A program made the position numbers and the translations under genes. A model generated the notes under the pieces. That model was not told where the DNA came from. It searched no databases and was given only the letters and a program-made list of their open reading frames with translations. This document shows positions 8,838 to 17,525 of a DNA stretch of 64,000 nt, piece by piece. Source of the stretch: Bacteroidota bacterium (lineage in GTDB: Bacteria; Bacteroidota; Bacteroidia; Chitinophagales; Chitinophagaceae); contig JAEZAM010000077.1 in assembly GCA_023430465.1 (NCBI GenBank), forward strand, positions 1 through 64,000, given 5' to 3'. The first letter of the stretch is position 1. Each line of letters opens with the position of its first letter.

Positions 8838-10217
8838 ATGTCTGAGCACCTGAATGATAAGCTGGCCGACTTAAGGCAATATTTTCTCTCCGGAGTCACG
8901 CGACCTGCCAAATTCCGGGTGGAAGCGCTGAAGAAACTCCGCGCTGCCATCTATCAATTCGAAGAAGAAATCTATACCTCGCTGTATGCCGATCTCCGGA
9001 AAGGCAGGGAAGAAATATGGATTACCGAAACAGGGTTTACGATAAGCGAGATCAGCAATGCGATCAGCAACGTGGACAGGTGGATGCAACCTGAATCCAG
9101 GTCCACCAACATGTTGAACTTCCCGTCTAAAAGCTATGTTATTGCTGAGCCACTTGGTACCGTACTGATCATGGCGCCCTGGAATTATCCCTTCAACCTT
9201 CTACTGACGCCACTTATCGGAGCCATTGCTGCAGGCAACTGCGTTGTACTGAAACCAAGCGAGTTTGCTCCAGCTACGGCTGCTGTGATAAGAAAGATAA
9301 TTGCGACTGCTTTCGCACCGGAGCATGTACTCGTGGTTGAAGGCGATGGCGCAACGGTAGTACCCGCCATGATGAATGATTTCAATTTTGATCATGTGTT
9401 TTACACCGGCAGTACCGCAGTCGGAAGATCTGTATACAAAATGGCGGCGGAGAAACTGATTCCTGTTACACTGGAACTGGGCGGAAAGAGCCCCTGTGTG
9501 GTGGAAGACGACGCCAACATCGAGGTGGCAGCCAGGAGGATTGTCATGACAAAGTTTTCCAATGCAGGCCAAATGTGCGTAGCGCCCGACTACCTATTGG
9601 TAAATAGCCAGGTGGTTGACAAACTCGTAACTGCTCTCCGGAAATACATCAGGCAGTTCTTTGGGGAAGATCCGCAGCGTTGCGAAGAATTTGGCCGCAT
9701 CATTAATGAGAAACAATGGAAAAGGCTGGTGTCGTTGATCGATGATGCTACTGTCCTGCACGGCGGAGGGAACGACATCAATGATCTTTACATCGAGCCA
9801 ACCCTTCTGACCAATATATTACCTGGAAATAAGGTGATGACAGAAGAGATCTTTGGCCCGGTATTACCTGTTATCCCATACGCGACTACCGCTGAGGCGA
9901 TGGAGTGGATCAACCGACATCCCAACCCGCTGGCCTTTTATGTTTTTACCTCATCACGAAAAAAGGAAAAGGAGTGGCTGACCAATGTACCCTTTGGTGG
10001 TGGATGCGTAAACAATTCCGCGCTGCATCTGACCAACGCAGCATTGCCATTCGGCGGAAGAGGTGCCAGCGGCACCGGCCGTTACCATGGCAAATATTCC
10101 TTTGATACCTTCAGCCATTTCAAAGCCATCATGAAATCACCCACCTGGTTTGATCCTGCTCTGAAATACCCGCCCTTGAAAGGTAAGCTTAAACTACTTC
10201 GCTGGTTGATACGTTAG
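8838..10217 (+). CDS. NAD(P)-dependent aldehyde dehydrogenase, ALDH3-like
   Basis: Oxidises aldehydes to acids. With the start at 8838 the protein is 459 residues, matching the class 3 (fatty or aromatic aldehyde) branch, which lacks the long N-terminus of class 1/2. Visible catalytic residues are Asn116 in PWNYPFN, the general base Glu213 in LELGGKSP and the nucleophile Cys247 in NAGQMC. The C-terminal PFGGRGASGTGRYHG motif is also typical of ALDH3. An in-frame ATG 69 bases upstream would add an unconserved extension and is less likely. A glutathione peroxidase gene follows after five bases, so removal of lipid-peroxidation aldehydes is a plausible joint role, by inference. Confidence 0.93.
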   Translation: MSEHLNDKLADLRQYFLSGVTRPAKFRVEALKKLRAAIYQFEEEIYTSLYADLRKGREEIWITETGFTISEISNAISNVDRWMQPESRSTNMLNFPSKSYVIAEPLGTVLIMAPWNYPFNLLLTPLIGAIAAGNCVVLKPSEFAPATAAVIRKIIATAFAPEHVLVVEGDGATVVPAMMNDFNFDHVFYTGSTAVGRSVYKMAAEKLIPVTLELGGKSPCVVEDDANIEVAARRIVMTKFSNAGQMCVAPDYLLVNSQVVDKLVTALRKYIRQFFGEDPQRCEEFGRIINEKQWKRLVSLIDDATVLHGGGNDINDLYIEPTLLTNILPGNKVMTEEIFGPVLPVIPYATTAEAMEWINRHPNPLAFYVFTSSRKKEKEWLTNVPFGGGCVNNSALHLTNAALPFGGRGASGTGRYHGKYSFDTFSHFKAIMKSPTWFDPALKYPPLKGKLKLLRWLIR

Positions 10218-10222
10218 TATAC

Positions 10223-10813
10223 ATGAATGCACGGCAAACCATATTGAAAACTTTTTACCCCGTTCTCCTCTTCTTCAACAGGCTGACGGGATCAAAACGA
10301 CAGAAAATGATCAACGAAAAATCAATTACACCTTTGACGCCGGTGTATAACATCCCGATAAAGTTGAATAATGGCAAGCAGTTGACGCTTGCTGAATTCA
10401 AAGGCAGGAAGATACTGTTGGTCAACACAGCCAGCAATTGTGGCTACACTGGACAGTACAACGCCTTACAGGAAATATATGAGAGGTACAATGACCGGCT
10501 TATCGTAATTGGTTTTCCCGCCAACGATTTTGCAGAGCAGGAAAAAGGCAGTGATGAAGAGATCGGTGAATTTTGCCGTGTCAACTTCGGTGTAACCTTT
10601 CCATTGGCCGCAAAATCTACCGTAGTAAAGGGTCCCTCGCAGCATCCCGTATTCCAATGGCTCACGAACCACGCTGCTAACGGATGGAATGATGAGCAGC
10701 CGGGATGGAATTTTACAAAATACCTTATCGAGGAGAATGGCAGGCTGGAGGCCAGTTTTGGTCCGGCAATCAGCCCCGACAGTGAAGAGATTCTAAAATA
10801 TCTCGAAAAATGA
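10223..10813 (+). CDS. Glutathione peroxidase-family thiol peroxidase
   Basis: Reduces hydroperoxides, in bacteria usually with thioredoxin rather than glutathione. The protein is 196 residues from this start. The core begins near residue 35, so the first 30 residues are an extension, possibly a membrane-associating helix (FYPVLLFFNRL); an ATG at 10307 would remove it. The peroxidatic cysteine is Cys73 in NTASNCGYTGQY, where animal enzymes carry selenocysteine. The catalytic Gln106 in FAEQE and the Trp/Asn pair in WNFTKYLI are present. The gene lies five bases after the aldehyde dehydrogenase and overlaps the next gene by four bases (ATGA), which supports an operon. A second family member is at 40270. 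Confidence 0.93.
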   Translation: MNARQTILKTFYPVLLFFNRLTGSKRQKMINEKSITPLTPVYNIPIKLNNGKQLTLAEFKGRKILLVNTASNCGYTGQYNALQEIYERYNDRLIVIGFPANDFAEQEKGSDEEIGEFCRVNFGVTFPLAAKSTVVKGPSQHPVFQWLTNHAANGWNDEQPGWNFTKYLIEENGRLEASFGPAISPDSEEILKYLEK

Positions 10814-11133
10814 GTTGGGTATACCTGATCATTGCGGGATTGTTTGAAGCCGGTTTCGCCGGCTGCCTCGGGAAAGCGAAAGAGCCCGGCTCAAATACGG
10901 CGCTTTGGATCGCAGGATTTTTTGTGTGCCTCACTATAAGCATGCTTCTGCTTTACAAGGCTGCGCAGGTGCTCCCGATTGGCACAGCTTATGCCGTCTG
11001 GACGGGCATCGGCGCCGTATGCACGGTTATACTCGGAATTGTTATCTTTAAGGAACCCGTGGATTTCTGGCGGATGTTCTTTATCAGTCTGCTGATCATC
11101 TCCGTGGTCGGGCTGAAATGGGCCAGTAACTGA
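10810..11133 (+). CDS. Small multidrug resistance (SMR) family transporter
   Basis: A four-helix inner-membrane protein of 107 residues, the standard SMR length, working as an antiparallel or parallel dimer with proton antiport. The key glutamate in the first helix (LFEAGFAGCLGKA, Glu14) and the WTGIGAV segment in helix 3 are present. The LFEAGFA sequence resembles the SugE/Gdx guanidinium branch more than EmrE, but substrate choice is uncertain. Its start codon overlaps the stop of the peroxidase gene. Its stop codon directly abuts the stop codon of the convergent MutS-like gene (TGATCA), leaving no room for a terminator. Confidence 0.9.
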   Translation: MSWVYLIIAGLFEAGFAGCLGKAKEPGSNTALWIAGFFVCLTISMLLLYKAAQVLPIGTAYAVWTGIGAVCTVILGIVIFKEPVDFWRMFFISLLIISVVGLKWASN

Positions 11134-12921
11134 TCAATCGATCACACCCATTTTTTTCATCAAAAACGAAGCGCTGAGCCGCGTACACACTCCTTCCTTT
11201 AGTTTATAATCAAACACCAGCTCATCATTGATGATCTCTGATTCGAAACATTTATTGGAAAGGTAGACCGGGTTGGCACCGGTCAGTTCACCCACTGTAA
11301 GATCGTGGGTGGCGATGATGCCTACGGCTTTTGCCGCTATCATCTTGCGGATCAACCCGACCGTGCCATTGTGCTTGTCATTACTGTTGGTGCCCCGAAG
11401 TATTTCATCCAGTATCACAAAAATTTGATGTCTTTTTTCAAGCTCATCAATGATGGCATGCAGGCGTTTCAACTCTGCATAGAAAAACGATTCACTGTCC
11501 TGCAACGAATCTGAGATGCGCATACTGACATGCACCGTAAAAGGATAAAGGTTGAAATCTTTGGCGCACACAACGCTGCCGGCCCTGGCAAGAACCAGGT
11601 TGATACCAAGTGTGCGGAGAAAAGTACTTTTCCCGGACATATTGGAACCAGTCAGGATAATAAATTTATGACCTTCAAAAGAGATACTGTTGTCTACACG
11701 CTTCGCCTTTGAGATGAGGGGATGACCCATGTCTGTTGCAATCAACGATGGTGATGGCAATAACTTCGGATAGGAGTACTCCGGGTTGTTCCATGATAAA
11801 TTCGCGAGGCTGTTCAAGGCTTCCACTTCTCCCAGAATTTCCAGCCAGGGAATCACCTGTGCACCATTTCTTGCTTTCCATTTTTCCAGGGAAAAAAGGA
11901 TATGAATGTGAAACAGGAACAGTCCGTTAAGGACTAGACTCACTACGAGATTGATCACTGTTTCCAGGTAATTGAAGAGTGAAGCCAGTTTGCCGATGGA
12001 TGTAGAAGCGGTGATGGCGCCATCTTTCAGGTACTCCTGGTATTTGCGCAACAGGGGAGATTGGAATTCCTGCTCTTCCACCTGGCGAAACTGACCGGAA
12101 AATTGCTGGAGGATCCGCGTCACAGATGTTGACACAGACAAATGCGCGGCAATCCTGCGGGCAAACAATGCCACCAGGATAATATTTAAAACAAACAGGT
12201 TATAAAAGGCGGATAGCAGGCGATCGTTTTCAGTGAAGATGTAAGTGATGAGGCAGGCAGTGGAAATTAGCGGGAAAAGCAATAGCACATAATAAATGCT
12301 TTTACGTTTGAATGCAGCAGGCGAACTCAGCCAGGCTTTGAGTTGCCGCATTTCTTTTTCTCTCGTATCCAGCAAGGCACCATGCGCCTGCAGGTGTTGA
12401 CGAAAGTCCAGCAGGCTCGCCAGCTCACGAACAGCGACCTGCCTTTCTGGGATAAGCTCAGGGCTGGGTTGCAGCAATGCGTTGGCAAGAGCCTGCTTTC
12501 CAAACCCGGTACTGCAGCGGTTCAGGTGAGGATAAAGAGAACCCGGGCCAAACAGGTCAAGGTCATATGAATAAGGATGATGGGGGTCGATGTATTCTTT
12601 TCCATCTGCAAACGGCACGCGGTTTTCATCGAGAAATGCGATCTCATCCTGGTTAATAGCCGCGAGTGATCGGTAAAGCGCTACCTCCTGTTGCTTCCTG
12701 TCATAAATCCTCAGCAGGATGAAAAATAACGCAGCCGTACCTGCGAGGATGGCATAAAGCCAACCCGGCCCACCTGCAACAAGGCAATAGATGGTGAAAG
12801 CAAAAGCCAGGAAGATAAGCAGTCGCAATGCACTTAGCCAGCCAAGCTGATTGCTGAGCGCCGCAGCGCGGGCCTTGTATCTTTCCAGCAACAGAACATA
12901 CGTATCCCGGGGCGTTGACAT
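11134..12921 (-). CDS. Membrane-anchored MutS-like ATPase
   Basis: A 595-residue protein whose C-terminal third is a MutS-type ABC ATPase. Walker A is GSNMSGKS at about 425-432 and Walker B is ILDE at about 503-506, with the following RGTNSNDKHNG signature. MutS mismatch-recognition domain I is absent, and there is no Smr nuclease domain. Unlike MutS1 or MutS2 it has five hydrophobic segments long enough to cross the membrane: about 31-50, 53-72, 209-229, 238-255 and 320-343. The middle part resembles the MutS lever/core. This architecture recurs in proteins annotated as 'MutS family' in Bacteroidota, but a role in mismatch repair is not supported; the function is unknown. Confidence 0.85.
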   Translation of the reverse strand: MSTPRDTYVLLLERYKARAAALSNQLGWLSALRLLIFLAFAFTIYCLVAGGPGWLYAILAGTAALFFILLRIYDRKQQEVALYRSLAAINQDEIAFLDENRVPFADGKEYIDPHHPYSYDLDLFGPGSLYPHLNRCSTGFGKQALANALLQPSPELIPERQVAVRELASLLDFRQHLQAHGALLDTREKEMRQLKAWLSSPAAFKRKSIYYVLLLFPLISTACLITYIFTENDRLLSAFYNLFVLNIILVALFARRIAAHLSVSTSVTRILQQFSGQFRQVEEQEFQSPLLRKYQEYLKDGAITASTSIGKLASLFNYLETVINLVVSLVLNGLFLFHIHILFSLEKWKARNGAQVIPWLEILGEVEALNSLANLSWNNPEYSYPKLLPSPSLIATDMGHPLISKAKRVDNSISFEGHKFIILTGSNMSGKSTFLRTLGINLVLARAGSVVCAKDFNLYPFTVHVSMRISDSLQDSESFFYAELKRLHAIIDELEKRHQIFVILDEILRGTNSNDKHNGTVGLIRKMIAAKAVGIIATHDLTVGELTGANPVYLSNKCFESEIINDELVFDYKLKEGVCTRLSASFLMKKMGVID

Positions 12922-12950
12922 GTGTCGTAAATCTTAAGGTTAAACCTGGA

Positions 12951-12958
12951 CAAATCTA
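12951..12958 (-). promoter_or_regulatory. -7 box of the MutS-like gene
   Basis: On the minus strand TAGATTTG matches TAnnTTTG, 29 bases before the start codon. No convincing -33 TTG was found. Confidence 0.4.
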
Positions 12959-13022
12959 TCTTCTTCCTCACATGCACCTTCGGACCTGGGTCCAGGATCG
13001 GTTTATTGAAAAATGCCTGGTG

Positions 13023-14063
13023 TTAATTCACCGGGCATTTTTCATGGTAATTGATGAGCTCGATCGGTGTTTTCTCAAAACTGTAGCCAGCATAGGCCAC
13101 GGAGATCTCATCGAGCACAGCATTGATCTCTTCTTCGGTGTTGAGTGTAACGAGACGGCTGCGGTATTCTTTAATGTTAGGCAGACCTTTCAGGTAGTTT
13201 GCATAATGCCGGCGCATCTCGAATATTCCCACGATAGGGCCTTTCCATTCCAGGCTTTTGCGCAAATGTTTGCGGGCAACGTTCACCCGGTCTTCGATGC
13301 TGGGTGAGCCAAGGTGTGAACCTGTTTCGAAGAAATGTTTGATCTCATTGAAGATCCAGGGATAGCCAATGGCAGCCCTCCCGATCATGATACCATCAAT
13401 CCCATAGCGATTTTTATACTCCAGTGCTTTTTCCGGCGAGTCGATATCTCCGTTGCCGAAAATGGGGATCTTGATGCGCGGGTTATTTTTCACTTTGCCG
13501 ATGAGTGTCCAGTCGGCCTCCCCCTTGTACATCTGCGTACGGGTACGGCCATGGATGGCAAGTGCCTGAATGCCTACATCCTGCAGGCGCTCTGCCACTT
13601 CTTCGATGTTCTTTGTATTATCATCCCAGCCAAGGCGGGTCTTGACCGTTACCGGAAGGCTGGTGGCTTTCACAACGGCAGACGTAAGGCGCACCATCAG
13701 GTCGATGTCTTTTAATACACCAGCACCTGCACCGCGCAGGGCGACTTTCTTAACCGGACAGCCAAAGTTGATATCAAGAAGATCAGGGTTGGTTACCTCC
13801 ACGATCTTTGCAGCCATGGCGAGGCTATCCTCATCACCGCCGAAAATCTGGATACCAACCGGTCGTTCATAATCGAAGATGTCCAGCTTTTTCCGGCTTT
13901 TGATCGCGTCGCGGATCAGGCCTTCGGAGGAAATAAATTCCGTGTACATCAGATCGGCGCCATTGTCTTTGCAGACGGCGCGGAAAGGAGGATCGCTGAC
14001 ATCCTCCATTGGAGCCAGTAATAACGGGAAACCGGGGAGTGATATATTACCTATCTTGACCAT
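13023..14063 (-). CDS. dusB: tRNA-dihydrouridine synthase
   Basis: Flavin enzyme that reduces uridines in the tRNA D-loop using NADPH. The protein is 346 residues: an N-terminal TIM barrel that binds FMN, and a C-terminal helical domain. The family signature LLAPMEDVSDPPFR lies near the start. The catalytic proton donor Cys102 is in NFGCPVKKV, Lys141 is in VKTRLGWD and His171 is in AIHGRTRTQMYKG. The GIMIGRAAIGYPWIF phosphate loop follows. The length and the TRTQMYKG segment fit the DusB branch. It is a single gene with its own promoter in the divergent gap to the CPBP protease. Confidence 0.95.
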   Translation of the reverse strand: MVKIGNISLPGFPLLLAPMEDVSDPPFRAVCKDNGADLMYTEFISSEGLIRDAIKSRKKLDIFDYERPVGIQIFGGDEDSLAMAAKIVEVTNPDLLDINFGCPVKKVALRGAGAGVLKDIDLMVRLTSAVVKATSLPVTVKTRLGWDDNTKNIEEVAERLQDVGIQALAIHGRTRTQMYKGEADWTLIGKVKNNPRIKIPIFGNGDIDSPEKALEYKNRYGIDGIMIGRAAIGYPWIFNEIKHFFETGSHLGSPSIEDRVNVARKHLRKSLEWKGPIVGIFEMRRHYANYLKGLPNIKEYRSRLVTLNTEEEINAVLDEISVAYAGYSFEKTPIELINYHEKCPVN

Positions 14064-14138
14064 GCTACTGTTTTCAACCGCACGGATAAGTGAATGGCGC
14101 CTTAGGTGCCGTCCCTAATCTTCTTATCTTGCAGCCTG

Positions 14139-14146
14139 CAAATTTA
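14139..14146 (-). promoter_or_regulatory. -7 box of dusB
   Basis: TAAATTTG on the minus strand matches the TAnnTTTG consensus, giving a leader of about 70 bases before dusB. No correctly spaced -33 TTG is visible. Confidence 0.4.
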
Positions 14147-14166
14147 CGGCTTAATAGTTAAAATCT

Positions 14167-15075
14167 ATGTACGACAACGATTCCCGGGGCATTTCATACA
14201 GCGCGGGCTTTTTCATGCTGATAGCTTTTGTGATCGGTGGCCTGTTCATGGCTGCGATCATTTCCGAGCAGATCTGGATCCGTGCTACCGGCCTGCCGTT
14301 CAAGGAGATGGCAAACCAGTTGTCCAATCCGGAGTATAGCAAGTACATGAAGATCATCCAGGCCGTGAACAGCATAGTCGGATTTCTTCTTCCCACCATC
14401 GCCACAGCCTTCATGCTTCACCGCCGACCGATGCGGTTGCTGGGGCTGGACCGGGCCCCGGAAATCCGGCAGGCGGGGGTCGCTGTGTTACTGATCGCGG
14501 CATCACTGCTCGTGGCAACAGCGTTTTCCTACGTCACCCATCTCATCCCACTTTCAGAATCGCTGAAGGCCAGTTTTGATAAAATGGAAGCTGATTATGC
14601 CAACCAGGTGGCAGGTATCATGAACCTGAAGAACAGGACTGATTATCTTATAGCCATTGTACTGATGGCGTTCATCCCGGCTGTATGTGAGGAGGTGCTG
14701 TTCAGAGGGGGGCTGCAGAATTACCTGACAAGATCTACCAACCGGCCCTGGCTGGCGATTATTGCTGTGAGTATTCTCTTCAGCATTGCCCATCTGTCGT
14801 ATTACGGATTTCTTTTCCGTGTTACACTCGGCATTGTGCTTGGCGCGATCTACTATTATTCCGGCAAACTCTGGCTGAGTATCCTGGCCCATTTTGTCAA
14901 TAATGCGCTGGCGATAACCTTATACTACCTCGCGATCCGCGAAGGAAAACCCATGGCTGAAGCCATGCGCCAGGAAGATACCTTCAGCTTTTGGGGGATA
15001 CTCGCCCTGCCGGCGCTGATCGCATTGCTAATTGTGTTTCGCCGTATCTCAACCCGCAATACAAGGCTGGCTTAA
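14167..15075 (+). CDS. CPBP (Abi/CaaX-like) intramembrane metalloprotease
   Basis: Integral membrane protein of 302 residues with about eight predicted helices. The CPBP motifs are all present: Glu175-Glu176 and Arg180 in EEVLFRGGLQ (motif 1), His209 in FSIAHLSYYG (motif 2), and His242 and Asn245 in AHFVNN (motif 3). They form the glutamate/histidine metal site of the Rce1-type proteases. Substrates are not known in bacteria; family members have been linked to bacteriocin self-immunity and membrane protein processing. The phosphatidate cytidylyltransferase gene starts nine bases downstream, so the two are probably co-transcribed. Confidence 0.92.
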   Translation: MYDNDSRGISYSAGFFMLIAFVIGGLFMAAIISEQIWIRATGLPFKEMANQLSNPEYSKYMKIIQAVNSIVGFLLPTIATAFMLHRRPMRLLGLDRAPEIRQAGVAVLLIAASLLVATAFSYVTHLIPLSESLKASFDKMEADYANQVAGIMNLKNRTDYLIAIVLMAFIPAVCEEVLFRGGLQNYLTRSTNRPWLAIIAVSILFSIAHLSYYGFLFRVTLGIVLGAIYYYSGKLWLSILAHFVNNALAITLYYLAIREGKPMAEAMRQEDTFSFWGILALPALIALLIVFRRISTRNTRLA

Positions 15076-15084
15076 ACTTCTGAT

Positions 15085-15963
15085 ATGGCAATGAACTGGC
15101 AAACGTTCCGGACACGCGCACTAACTGCGATCATTTTCGCAGTCGTGATGCTCGCCGGTCTGCTAATAAATCACTGGAGTTTTTTTCTGCTGTTTTCAGT
15201 CATCCATTTCGGCTGCTGGATAGAATATTTTCGCCTGCTGGAGAGTATCCATGGCGTTTCATTTCACCGGTATGTTCAACTTGGATTTGTTGTAAGCGGT
15301 TTTGCTCTCGTATTGTTTGCCACCTCCGGTGTTTATCATATCAACGATTATACACTTCGGGGAAATGCCGCGCTGCCCTGCAGCATCGCCGGTTTTATCC
15401 TATTGATTATGGGCTTGTTCCTTTCAAGACGGGTCCAACTGAAGGCATTTGCGGCTGCGATGGCAGGCTGGGTGTATATTTCACTTGCATTTGCCGCATT
15501 GATGTACCTGAAGGACGAAGCACTGTTTGCCAGCACTGCCGCCTGGGTGATCCCGGCTTCCATTTTATTACCGCTTGTGGTGATAGGTTGTATGTGGGTC
15601 AATGATACTATGGCGTATATCGTCGGTTCATTGATTGGCCGCACACCGCTTTCGCCGATTTCACCAAAAAAAACCTGGGAGGGAACCATCGGCGGAATCA
15701 TCGCAGCTTCCCTGCTGATGGGCTGGCTGGCCTGGCTGATGGACCGCGATCTGACACGCCATTCAATGATATGGTGGATTGGTCTTTGCGTGGTGGCCAC
15801 CGTAGCCGGAACGTTCGGCGATCTGCTGGAGTCCAAGCTAAAGCGGATGGCAGGAGTGAAAGACAGTGGTACGCTGATGCCAGGCCATGGAGGCTTCCTG
15901 GACCGGTTTGATTCGCTCCTGCTGGCGATTCCGTTTGTTACGGTTTATATCTTGTTTGGCTAG
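15085..15963 (+). CDS. cdsA: Phosphatidate cytidylyltransferase (CDP-diacylglycerol synthase)
   Basis: Makes CDP-diacylglycerol from CTP and phosphatidic acid, the branch point for all phospholipids. The protein is 292 residues and polytopic. The C-terminal signature is intact: GDLLESKLKRMAGVKDSG, then PGHGGFLDRFDSL with the metal-binding aspartates. The earlier SPKKTWEGTIGG segment is also conserved. Psd, the enzyme that acts two steps later towards phosphatidylethanolamine, is encoded just downstream, so this is a phospholipid cluster. The phosphatidylserine synthase expected between them is not in the window. Confidence 0.96.
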   Translation: MAMNWQTFRTRALTAIIFAVVMLAGLLINHWSFFLLFSVIHFGCWIEYFRLLESIHGVSFHRYVQLGFVVSGFALVLFATSGVYHINDYTLRGNAALPCSIAGFILLIMGLFLSRRVQLKAFAAAMAGWVYISLAFAALMYLKDEALFASTAAWVIPASILLPLVVIGCMWVNDTMAYIVGSLIGRTPLSPISPKKTWEGTIGGIIAASLLMGWLAWLMDRDLTRHSMIWWIGLCVVATVAGTFGDLLESKLKRMAGVKDSGTLMPGHGGFLDRFDSLLLAIPFVTVYILFG

Positions 15964-15980
15964 CGCAAACAGGCAAGCAA

Positions 15981-16010
15981 TCCCGAAGGATCGGGACGAG
16001 GCTTCGGGAG
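15981..16010. repeat. Palindromic element TCCCGA/TCGGGA between cdsA and psd
   Basis: TCCCGA-AGGA-TCGGGA (15981-15996) is followed by a second, partly complementary CGAGGCTTCGGGA. It shares arms and the GAGGCTTCGGGA half with the element at 7717. It lies 18 bases after the cdsA stop codon. Confidence 0.45.
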
Positions 16011-16033
16011 CCAGGAAAGCAAAGTACGCAAAG

Positions 16034-16061
16034 CACTCCGCACTCCACACTCCGCACTTCT
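16034..16061 (+). repeat. Heptanucleotide array CACTCCR upstream of psd
   Basis: Four contiguous heptamers: CACTCCG, CACTCCA, CACTCCG, CACTTCT. The array ends four bases before the psd -7 box, so it occupies the place where a -33 element would be expected. Confidence 0.65.
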
Positions 16062-16064
16062 CTG

Positions 16065-16072
16065 TATATTTG
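16065..16072 (+). promoter_or_regulatory. -7 box of psd
   Basis: TATATTTG matches TAnnTTTG exactly, 18 bases before the ATG. No -33 TTG is present; the upstream position is taken by the heptamer array. Confidence 0.45.
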
Positions 16073-16090
16073 CCGCTCAATTGGTAAATC

Positions 16091-16747
16091 ATGACCATTC
16101 ATAAGGAAGGAGCAGCAACTATTGCCTGGAGCGTTATCATACTTGTTGTCATTAACCTGCTCTCTTTTTATTTCCTCAGCTTTGATATTCCCTGGCTGAC
16201 TGCACTCATAGCCCTTGTCACGGTTGGTCTCGTGATTTTTATCATCTCATTTTTTCGCATACCGCGCAGGGAGCTTACCATAGCTGAAAATGCGATCGTT
16301 GCACCTGCTGATGGCACTGTGGTAGCGATCGAGGAAGTGCAGGCCGATGAATATTTTACCGACCGCCGCATACAGGTATCCATATTTATGAGCCCGCTGA
16401 ATGTGCACGTCAACCGCAACCCGGTGACCGGCGAAGTGGCCTACAGCCAGTATCATAAAGGAAAATACCTGGTGGCATGGCACCCAAAATCATCTACCGA
16501 GAATGAACGACATACCGTTGTATACCGCAAGAACGGGAAAGAAGTCCTCACCAAGCAGATTGCTGGTGCGCTGGCAAAGCGGATCGTGAACTACCTGAAG
16601 CCTGGCCAGCAGGTGAAACAGACGGAAGAAATGGGCTTCATTAAATTTGGTTCGCGTGTTGATCTGCTTCTTCCACTTGACGCGAAGATAAAGGTGAAGA
16701 TCGGCGACAAGCCCAAAGGCGGCGTCACTGTTGTGGCCGAATGGTAA
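16091..16747 (+). CDS. psd: Phosphatidylserine decarboxylase, short (archaeal-type) form
   Basis: Decarboxylates phosphatidylserine to phosphatidylethanolamine at the inner membrane. The protein is 218 residues, the short form. Two N-terminal membrane segments lie at about 12-31 and 36-54. The proenzyme cleaves itself between Gly187 and Ser188 in KFGSRVD to create the pyruvoyl group; this FGSR motif replaces the LGST of the E. coli-type enzyme and is normal in the short branch. The APADGTV segment and MSPLNVHVNRNP are conserved. One base separates its stop codon from that of the convergent HAD gene. Confidence 0.94.
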   Translation: MTIHKEGAATIAWSVIILVVINLLSFYFLSFDIPWLTALIALVTVGLVIFIISFFRIPRRELTIAENAIVAPADGTVVAIEEVQADEYFTDRRIQVSIFMSPLNVHVNRNPVTGEVAYSQYHKGKYLVAWHPKSSTENERHTVVYRKNGKEVLTKQIAGALAKRIVNYLKPGQQVKQTEEMGFIKFGSRVDLLLPLDAKIKVKIGDKPKGGVTVVAEW

Positions 16748-16748
16748 T

Positions 16749-17444
16749 TCAGAATATCTCCTTCAACTCTTTCAGGGAATTCACTACGTAGGTGGGTTCC
16801 AGATGACAATCGATGCAGGTATGGTTGATGAATACCTGGTCGATCCCCGCATTCATTGCTCCCTGTATATCCACGTCCAGCGTATCGCCCAGCATGATAC
16901 TCATGGCGGGATTAGCGTTCGCTTTCTGGAATGCGTATTCAAATATCTCTTTGTTCGGTTTCAGGCTGTTTGATCCTTCTGAGGTGATCACCTCACCGAA
17001 ATAGGAGGCGAGACCGGAATGACGAAGTTTGCTGTGCTGCACTTTTTCAAAGCCGTTTGTGATCAGGTGCAGCTCATATTGCCTGTCACGCAGGTAGTTC
17101 AATACCTCGATCGTATCGGGGAAAAGAATCGTACGAGTAGGGAGCAATTCGAGGAAATGATCGCTCAGTTTTCGGGATAATACATCGTCAGCAATTTTGA
17201 AATCAAGCAGTGAAAGCCACATTCTCTTCACGCGCAATTCATCCTGTTTGATATAGCCTTTCCTGTATCGCTCCCAAAGCCGTTCATTGTGTGCCAGGTA
17301 GTTGGTATAGAATTTTTCAAAATCATCCACGCCACGCTCGCTCAACCGGAGGTCGTGATAAAGTGTAAGCAAGGTAGTCCTGGCATTCGCTTCGAAATCC
17401 CACAATGTATGATCAAGATCAAAAAACAGATGCTTATACTTCAT
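16749..17444 (-). CDS. HAD-family hydrolase, YjjG-like nucleotidase
   Basis: Haloacid dehalogenase superfamily phosphatase of 231 residues. Motif I is DLDHTLWD (nucleophile and acid aspartates), motif II is LITNGF, and motif IV is GDTLDVDIQGA. The cap insert and the DHTLWDF wording match YjjG/YfnB-type pyrimidine nucleotidases. The start at 17444 is chosen because the nucleophile motif follows directly. The frame stays open another 480 bases upstream, but that extension would lie antisense to the SDR gene and carries no family sequence. It is divergent from the SDR gene, with their promoters sharing about 80 bases. Confidence 0.9.
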   Translation of the reverse strand: MKYKHLFFDLDHTLWDFEANARTTLLTLYHDLRLSERGVDDFEKFYTNYLAHNERLWERYRKGYIKQDELRVKRMWLSLLDFKIADDVLSRKLSDHFLELLPTRTILFPDTIEVLNYLRDRQYELHLITNGFEKVQHSKLRHSGLASYFGEVITSEGSNSLKPNKEIFEYAFQKANANPAMSIMLGDTLDVDIQGAMNAGIDQVFINHTCIDCHLEPTYVVNSLKELKEIF

Positions 17445-17525
17445 TGATGCAAAGTACGAACTACCACCCGAACCGATCGTGCTCAATAGGTTAAAATGTT
17501 CGTACTTCGCAGGATAATTGATGCT

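Noticed and set aside
12934..12947. Another YTRAGG-like hexamer stretch upstream of the MutS-like gene
   Set aside because: Only about two units are present, which is expected by chance.
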